DNA from: Thalassia testudinum | Taxonomy: Eukaryota > Streptophyta > Magnoliopsida > Alismatales > Hydrocharitaceae | NCBI GenBank assembly: GCA_037157565.1 | Contig: JAZHRO010000014.1 | Coordinates: forward strand, 75,422,001-75,486,000 | DNA: 64,000 bases | Direction of reading: 5' to 3' | In this document: positions 56,232 through 64,000 of the stretch, one piece after another | Layout of the letters: the number at the start of each line of letters is the position of its first letter | Numbering within the stretch: the stretch's first letter is position 1 | Notes under the pieces: generated by a model | What the model was told of the DNA's origin: nothing | Databases searched by the model: none | Seen by the model: the letters and a program-made list of their open reading frames with translations, nothing else | Made by a program: the position numbers and the translations under genes

Positions 56232-59074
56232 GTCGGACCCAAATAGGTTGTTAATATGATGATTTTATCGTTAAAGTGTGTATAGTGGTTAACCTAAATC
56301 GGACCTAGCCATCTCTTTACAAAATTTTTAACATGGCCTACTTGATTTTATCTTGGTCACTTTTAGGCCCAGGGTCGAACTCAGGCAAGTGGGGTTACAA
56401 GTCAAGTTTCTATGCCTTTCCTATAACGAGTCTCTTCCGTTATATTATTGTGTTTTTTGGTGTTTTTCTATTTAGATTTTTTCTGGTAATCTTTGTCCTT
56501 GAGGCACACCCTCAAAATTGGGTTCTTAGCTTTGAGCCAAAATAGGGTTCCAAAATGGGTCTTGCTATTCGCAAGACGGAGTACCTGCAAGTCAAAGATT
56601 ATCGTTTCTCTTTTATATATATTTTTATCTTTTTATGGGCATGCAAGAGAAATAGAAATAAAGTAAATATAGTATAGATATAGATGTATATATTATATAT
56701 GTATAAAGGGGTGGGGGTGGAGGCAGAGATGGAGTGTAGTACGGTGTCGAGTCGGTCGTCGTCTAGAAAGACGCAACCAACAGGATGAGGTGCCGCGTGT
56801 AAGGTGTAAGATGGATGGTGAAAGATGAATGCGAACACGCTTTTTGTATGCGTGTATCGGGGAATATCAGCAACTGGTGCAGATATTCCCGCAATACCAC
56901 GTATGGTAAATAATGTGAAACTATATATATATGTATATATGTAAATATATCTATATGTATATATATATATGTAGTTATATATGTATATATGTATATGTAT
57001 ATGTATATATATAGGTATGTAAATATATATGTAAGTATATGTATAGATAGATATATGTAAAGATCTATATATATATATATATATGTATATATAGTTATAT
57101 AGATATAAATGTATATATGTATATATATGTATATGTATGTGTAAGTATATGTGTATATATATATGTATGTATATATATATATGTGTATATGTATATAGAC
57201 TAATACATATTTATATAAGTACTAATATATGTATAGATATATTTATAAATATATATATGTATATAAGTATATGTATATATGTATATATATATGTATGTAT
57301 ATATATATATATAAGTATATAGATATATGTATACTAATACTTAGTTATATAAATACTACTATATATATAGATATAAGTATATATATATATGTATACGTAT
57401 ATAAGTATATGTATATATGTATATATATATATAGGTATATATATAAGTATATAGATATATATATATATGTATGTATGTATACTAATACTTAACTATATAG
57501 GTACTACTATATGTATAAATATAAGTATATATATATATGTATGTATATATATATGTATATAAATATATGTATATATATATCAATATATATAAGTATGCTT
57601 ATATATATATGTATATAATAGAGTATAGGTGAGTGTATGTGTGTGTAAGCGTCGGTAAAGAGAGTGTTGTAAGAGAGAGTGAGAAAGAGAGAGAGAGCAC
57701 TGCTAGAGGGTTAAGTCATCCACGACCAGTGGAAGTCGTCTGGAGGTCTCCACGTGTGCGCAGGCGCGTATGCGCGTAGAGGTCGTGCGCTGGAGGGAGT
57801 GGTGCGGAGAGGTGTACGCGGGCGAGTGAAGCGAGTGATGCAGGCGCACGCAGGCGAGTGGGGCGGGTGAACACAGGCATACACGGGCTAGCAGACTCGC
57901 GGGCGGGCTTGCGCACGGGCGAAGGCCGGTTGCGGTGCGCTGAGTGACCAGTTAAGTGAGAAGCTCATCGGTCACCCCACTATAGCCACAGTGTCGCGCA
58001 GACTGGTGTGAACAGTGACTACAGTGTAAGGCCGCGCCGCATAACCGGGAGCTGCAGGTGCTGAGTGCGGCCGGCTCGCGCCTTGTGCGAGTGGGCTGGT
58101 GCGCGAGGAAAAAGGTCTACGCCAGCCGGTTGTGGGCGCGAAGAAGCTCGCGACAGAGCGTGTGGAGAGGGAGTTGGCGTGCACGGTGGAGGCGAGGGTG
58201 ATGGCTGCTTGCGCGGTGGCTTGCAGGAGTTGGCAGGGGCGCGGAGAGGCTTGGTCGGCCGCTGCAGTGGCGCGCGGTGGCCGGTTGCGGAAGAGAGAGC
58301 GCGACTGGGCGCTTGCGCTAAGAAGCTGAAGGCGGGGGCAATGCGAAGAAGGAGGCAAGAGCACCTGCAGGGGCGCGAGGAAGGGGCTGGGGCTGTTGCT
58401 GCTGTGCTGCTGCTGGAGCTTTAAGCTTCAAGCTTGAAGCCTGCGGTAATGGTTGAAGTGGTGTGGAAGGTGAAAACAGTGAAGAAGGCCACCACGCCCA
58501 CCGGCTCTCTGAAGAGCTGGGCGGTGGCGGTTTCACGGTGGTGGGTGCTCACCACAGAGAAGACTCCTGTCCGCCGAGTGTCTCCGAGGAGGGCCGGCGT
58601 GTGGAGGGAGAGGGAGGAGAGGACGGTGGCCTGGAAGTGAGCTGCGTTTGGTTTTTGAAGTGGAGGGACCAGGCTGGCTAAAGAAGAAGACGCGCCCTCT
58701 TTTTAAAGAAGAGGAGAGCATGCACAGCCATGCCTTTGCTGTGCATGGCTCATGCACGGCTCAGCAGGGAGAGGCAGCCGCAGGGAAGGGCAGGAGCAGG
58801 GAATGGTGCGCGAGGAAGAAAGGTGTTGTCAATGCAGTTGCAGGAAGAGATTTCCAAATCAAATGGAAATAAAAATAAAGATGGGAATATTGCGAAGCAG
58901 CATTTGAAGAAAATGTGAATTGCGAGGCCATTTATTTCATTCTCCTCCTCTCTTAATTAAATGCATGCATGTGTGTATTTTTACAATGCAACTATGGAGA
59001 TCTAATATGCATTGGTAATGCTAGGAAATAGCACAAGACGGCGCAATTGCAGGTGTATTTTTGCGGTGCAATCA
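56232..59074 (-). repeat. E5 5' LTR, 2843 bp
   Basis: Collinear with 47545-50378: TGTCGGACCCAAATAGG start, TA-rich block (56665-57630), GC-rich part and GGTGCAATCA end. It has one copy of the segment that is tandemly duplicated in the other LTR. Confidence 0.9.
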
Positions 59075-61522
59075 CTAACAGTTTAGGTTCAAAAACAACC
59101 CAAACTGGAAGTAATTGAATTCCAACTAAATTAACCCACAGTGCTCATCTAATTCACTCTAAAATCGTTCAACTGAATCTCAGAAATAATTCAGACTCCT
59201 CAATTCAATAGATTGATCTCAAAATCAAGGTCTCAAGTTCGGGTTTGACTGTAAGACCTTAAATTTTGACTTTCTGTTCTAAGCCTCTTCACAAGAAATC
59301 AAAGCCTAAAATAGCATCCTTTCATCCTCAGGAACTTGCTCAACCCCTTAGACAAATGTTTGAACTTAAGAATCTTGGGTTTCAAGCTCATTGCCTGAAC
59401 TCTAAATGTGATCTGTTCATCAGAGCAATCAAGGGTTTGTTACAAAGATCTAAGGACAGGAATGACTTCAGTTCATTGCATTTTTGTTACAAAGATCTAA
59501 GGACAGGAATGACTTTAGTGCATTGCGTTGAAGCTTCTAGATCCATCAAATGTGACTTTAAGTCTTCTGTCAGACTTCTCCAACTCTATCAGAGTTGGAG
59601 AAGATGAATCCTTATGTACAACTCCAATTGTTAAAATCCAAAATAAATGACCGCATAATGATCAGTGATCCATATTGTACCATTCTGGAGTTTCTTATTA
59701 AGTTTAATAGGCTGAAGATCACTTTTGACTCGCCAGAGCTTGTTGAAGCTCCAGTGAGTCCAGAAAGAGAGAAAAATTATGCACATAGTGAAAATCTGTG
59801 CCATTTTCGACTTGAAAAGGTTCCTAAGGTCACAAGGAACCTCAGGATCACATTAAATTCTTCATTTACTCGTTAGATTTAAGATTAAACAGTGAATTCA
59901 GTTTGAATGAAATCTAAGTTGGTTGAGGCTCAGGACTTGATCTCCCACTCAATTGAGTGGTCAAGACAAGTCGGAAAGAAATTGCAATCATAAATATATA
60001 ATTAACTTAAAGTTTTAACTACTCCTAAGCCGCCATTGACAGCGAGCTCAGGAGCTTAAATAGAATTAGGCTTCTAAGTTATATATAGTATTTAATCAAA
60101 TTAAAGTAATAATTAGGATCCTTTAGTGATGAGTTGATGATGGAGGATCCATTGGAAGTGAAATTAGGTCAACTACTGCTGCCATAGATAGTAGAAGTAG
60201 TTGATGAAGGTGGATATGGATTAGGAGAATCAGTGATCAAATTAAGAATTAAGTGTGATAGAAATGATCGTGAAAGATAAAGGAAGGTGATCAGTGGTTT
60301 CAAAACACCAAATTAAGGCTCTGGCAAGCTCAAGGAGCTCGCAGGAGTCAAGGAAGATGAACTCTGAAATCTGACATTACAACTAAGTACTTACCTAACT
60401 ATCTAAACTAAACTATTCTACTCCTACTCCGACTCCTATCCTACTGTTACCTAGACAAAAGGGACAGAGGATCTCTGTCGATGGCTCATGACGAAGGAGT
60501 GAAATCAAAGGGTAATTGGAAGATCTGCGGCGGCGGTTATGAGATGAAGCAGAGGATCTCCTTGGTCAGCGCCTGTGTCCAGATACGTAGCTAACCTCAG
60601 CGAAGTTCTAGAGCTAACTAAGGTGGAGGGAGGAAGTCAAAAGATGAGGTGGAAAGTTTGCTAGATTTTTGGAGGGAATAGCCTATTGGGTTGGCTGCAA
60701 TGAAGAAGAGGGAAGGGAGCCAACTTGAAGAAAATCAAGGGGGTCAGTGGGTATTTATAGTCAACGACGACGAAAAAGGAGGTTGAATCTGGACGCAATT
60801 GAGACTAGAAGGAGGTTAACCACCAACGTCTTCTCCGACGACGGTGAAGTTATCCCCTACCCTAAATTAGGATAAAAGTGTCATCCAGACCGATGGATGA
60901 AGATGGGATGGTGAGCGCAAGCTCTAGGAGCTTGAAGGAGAGATGACGTCGGATAGCCAGTGATCGTGCGGTGGCAGCACCCTCGGTCGTCAGCCATTCA
61001 ATCAGTTGAAGAGAAGAAGAAGAAGTCAGGGACCTATTCGTGGTGAAACGTAAGGACCTAAATAGAAAATAAGGACCCGATTGGAATGAAATGTATGGAC
61101 CAAAATGTAAACTCAGGATTTCAAGGCTTATTTTAATTTAGATCTTTTTTAACTTTTTATTTATGATTGTAAATAAGTAATTATTATATTTAGATCTTGA
61201 ATTTACATTTTTGACCTTTTTAGATTAATTTATTTAATTAAGTAATGTTACTTAAGTTATTACATATTTATGTATATATTATGCTTAAGTTAGTTAACTC
61301 ATTAATTTAGATGAATGATTAATAATATCTCGAGTCCAATTATTAATCAGATTATTAATAATATTAATTGGATGATAAAATAGCATTTTTAACTTATTTT
61401 AAGGTCCTTTACTATATATCCCTTATTTTATAATTAACCCATATATTCACATATTCTTTGCTAATTAACTAGGAAGACTAGTTAATTAGGGGTCATTAGA
61501 GATCATGATGAGCTTCTCATCA
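59075..61522 (-). repeat. Family-X LTR (X3), right part
   Basis: Continuation of the LTR interrupted by E5. A minus-strand TATA box (60752-60759) and a right end CTTCTCATCA at 61522 that forms a TGATGAG/CTCATCA hairpin (61506-61522) are followed by a polypurine-like tract. A 26-bp-scale local duplication (GTTACAAAGATCTAAGGACAGGAATGACTT-type) occurs at about 59438-59515. No gene supported. Confidence 0.55.
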
Positions 61523-61559
61523 GATCCCCAAACCAAAGTTTTGCTAGTCCCTAGCAAAA
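61523..61559 (-). promoter_or_regulatory. Polypurine tract (weak) and pre-tract hairpin next to X3
   Basis: In sense orientation the 9-bp hairpin (61539-61559) is followed by CTTTGGTTTGGGGATC before the LTR start. The hairpin is identical in sequence to those at 32984 and 50395, although the tract has diverged. Confidence 0.7.
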
Positions 61560-63559
61560 TTAACTAAAAATATGTTGATTTAAAGCACTTGGGTTTAAAT
61601 TAGTATAAATAAGAACCATATAGAGGAAAGCTTAGGTCAGAGAATTTTTTAAAGTTAAATATAAATAATTAATATACAGAGCATTTGTGAAAATTTTCTT
61701 ACTTAGACTTATACTCTAAACATTTTCAAAACACACTTAAAAGTAATGTTGTTAACGAGAATTTTATTAGAAATTAGAATTCTCAAAAATCTCTTATTCT
61801 TTGTAACTATTCTTAACCCAAACTTAGAATACAAAGTGTTTTAAGAAAACAAAACCTAAGAGTTGGGAATTAAATTTTAACTCAAAAACTCAATAGACTT
61901 AAGCTAATGCTTTGTTTATGATATTTGACTTTTATCAATATAAGTTTAAGCAAATTAACCAGATACTCATTATTAATCAAACTTAGAGTAGTAAAACTCT
62001 AATCTACTAGCCTACAGTATTAAGAACAACTTCTAGACCTAGGATTTTGTCAATTCTTCTCCTTTAGGTCTCAACTTCAAATCCTCAAAACCTGATTTCT
62101 TAGGCTTCATTGCCCAATACCAAGGTTCAGTAGCTATGATTTTAAAACATATGTGCTTTGTGAAGAGAGTTGTCCTAAAGGCATCCAAAGTTGCAAAAAT
62201 CCAGATCTTAAGACATCAATTTCCAATCCAAGTTATTCCAATTCAAGCCTTTGGCTTGGCCTTACTCAGGTTTGGTTGCTTTCTCCTCACCAGTTTTCTA
62301 TCCCGAGGTCAACACTTTTTGTGTATATCTCTCCGGTGGACCACTGGGTCTCTTATTCCTAAAATTTTTATCTCCATATTTTTTTTAACTTTTTCTATAG
62401 GTTAGAACACCCATATGTAGCAAAGTGTTCTTTTATTTAATGGAAGGAAGGGTAGCATCCATTTGTATCGAGATGCTTTATTTTTATGTGGAAAAACTAC
62501 ATAAGTACCCATTTGTAACAAGGTACTTAACTACAGGTATTTTATTTTATTTTTTTCTTTTTTTTCTTTTCTCCTCCTCATTTTTCTTACCAACTTTATT
62601 CTCCAAATCCTTTTTCTAGGTGAGTGGCACATCCTTCACCCTTTCAAGAATCGCCCCGCAAAAATCCTTGGACTAAAGAGGATTCAGAATCAATCTCTTA
62701 ACCTCTGTGTTTTTGCGGTCTCAGATGTCAACAGGACAATTCTATGTGTGTGAATTTAGATGTTAGGTTACTTAGCTCACAAACCAGAGCTTGGACAACA
62801 AAGCCCTTCACTCTCAAGTTCTTTAAATTCTTAGTTTCCTCCTATAGGATCTGTCAAGACAAAATTTACTAAGTCTAGTTATGTCTTTAGCCTGAAAGAC
62901 TTGTAAACTAAAATTCTACCAACTCTTTACTTAATTAACCCTGAATATCTTGCCTTTTTACTTAACTTTATGATAAAATCAAATTTTCAAAAAACAAAAG
63001 GATTACTTAATCTAATTGATTAAAAAGTTACAATTTAATCCCAAAACTTAAGTTTAAAACTTATTACACTTAGTTTCTTAATTCAGGGTAAGAATAGAAA
63101 AACAAAGCTTAAATGATTTAAAGATTCTAATTCAAATAAAATCTTATTTAAAAATTTTAAAAACAAAAGTGTGTTTTTACAAAATGTTTAAGTAAGAATC
63201 TAAATAAGAATTGAATGCTCTTAAATACTCTATATGTATTTTATATATTTTTTTAGTTTCTGACCTAAAAGAAAAATTAAGCTCTTAATAATAATATAAA
63301 TATATACATATATATATCTTTTTTCTTCTTTTCTTCTTTATTCTAGATGAATATACCCCTCTTATTATTTTTATCAATTTTCATTTTTCAAATTTTTGTA
63401 TTTATATATTTTTGTTTTTATGTTTATAAAATTTTCCAATTTTTATGAATTTTCCAAAATTTTTTAAATTTTTATAAAATAGATATAGACTACTAAGTAC
63501 AACTTTCAGGAAGAAAAAATAAGAACCTACAGCTATATTTTGAAAATCATCAAAAAGGG
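61560..63559 (-). other. 3' non-coding retroelement sequence
   Basis: Two kilobases of AT-rich sequence lying where an internal 3' region of a minus-strand element should be. No pol remnant or host gene is recognisable. Long runs of T and A occur near 62545-62620 and 63290-63480. Confidence 0.45.
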
Positions 63560-64000
63560 TGACTAGCCCATATTTGTGGGCTATTTAAGTATTTAAGTGT
63601 CTAGATATTAAGTTAATTTTAACATTTAGATAACATACATTAGGATGTAAATAAATCAATTCATATTTTTATCTTAAGTGCATAATTCATGCATTTAGAA
63701 TTAACCTAAGGTTGCATACATTTAATTAGTTAATTAATTAGGTGCACTATTTTAATTAACATAGCAGTTAAGGAGTTATGTATAAATAATCCTAATTATT
63801 TTATTCTTTTTTCTTCTTCTCCATTGCAGGTAACTCCTCTGTCTCCGCCTCCTCCTGCGGATCAGCATTGATTCTACGGTAGCTTTTGAATTTCAAATCT
63901 TTGTAGCCATGGCTACAAAAGAGAAGGAAGAGCTGCCATTCAAAGGGAGGTCTCCACCCCTTTGTTCCTCACTGTGCTCAGAGAACCTTGCTTCTCATCC
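63560..64000 (+). repeat. Family-S LTR, start only, plus orientation
   Basis: Starts TGACTAGCCCATATTTG and is the reverse-complement counterpart of 32965 leftwards to about 32510, including the block TGGCTACAAAAG and CTCAGAGAACCTTGCTTCTC. The hairpin AGCCCA/TGGGCT is at 63565-63582. No GCATGGGGG tract precedes it, so it may be a solo LTR or a 5' LTR. It runs off the window. Confidence 0.75.

Larger units (their letters stand above)
47545..59074 (-). mobile_element. E5: gag-protease-only Athila-like LTR element
   Basis: Two highly similar LTRs (47545-50378 and 56232-59074) enclose a 5.85-kb internal region on the minus strand. In sense order it holds a primer site, long leader, gag, protease with tail, 3' non-coding region and polypurine tract. 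RT, RNase H and integrase are absent. The flanks (ACTAG on the left, CTAAC on the right) do not give a clean 5-bp duplication. Confidence 0.88.

Noticed and set aside
48264..57492. Tyr/Ile-repeat reading frames in the TA-rich blocks
   Set aside because: They are translations of TATA and GTATAT microsatellite sequence inside the E5 LTRs, with no conservation of frame.

Overview
The window looks like nuclear heterochromatin from a flowering plant. It is almost entirely nested, broken Ty3/gypsy LTR retrotransposons and solo LTRs. I found no host protein gene, tRNA, rRNA or CRISPR array. The gag/pol remnants belong to a Tekay/Del-like chromovirus (initiator-Met tRNA primer site) and to Athila-like elements (Asp-tRNA-type primer sites, bare gag-pro-RT-RH-IN order, GCATGGGGG polypurine tracts). 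The species cannot be named from this sequence.

Layout. (1) 1-16283: chromovirus E1 on the minus strand. Its 5' LTR is at 13544-16283. Gag and pol are broken, and its 3' LTR runs off the left edge. Its integrase is split by E2 (1226-9323), an Athila-like element with three LTR segments flanked by the duplication CCCCT. (2) 16284-17352: part of an LTR of family X. (3) 17358-28777: E3 on the plus strand, a long element with a gag tail and protease but no RT, RNase H or integrase. Its gag tail is split by a 1.7-kb solo LTR (22066-23762, duplication CCCAA). (4) 29147-30852: a diverged minus-strand LTR related to that solo LTR. (5) 31128-34662: the 3' half of a minus-strand Athila-like element, abutting a plus-strand Athila-like gag-pol (E4, 34788-41832) head to head. 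E4's integrase is interrupted in frame by a solo LTR (40026-41728, duplication CCCTA), and its 3' region by another (42589-45377, duplication CCATC). (6) About 46000-61522: a family-X LTR split by E5 (47545-59074, minus strand), which again has gag and protease but no RT or integrase. (7) 61523-63559: 3' non-coding sequence. (8) 63560-64000: start of a plus-strand LTR that runs off the right edge.

Nearly every reading frame is disabled. The exceptions are a 377-codon gag segment in E5 and open stretches in E2, E4 and E5. E2, E3 and E5 must have moved, if at all, with enzymes supplied by relatives such as E4. The strongest unexplained signal is architectural. Across several LTR families the polypurine tract lies between two hairpins: a near-invariant one just upstream, and a second at the first bases of the LTR whose sequence differs by family while pairing is kept, including one compensatory base-pair change. 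A second polypurine-like tract sits just after the coding region.
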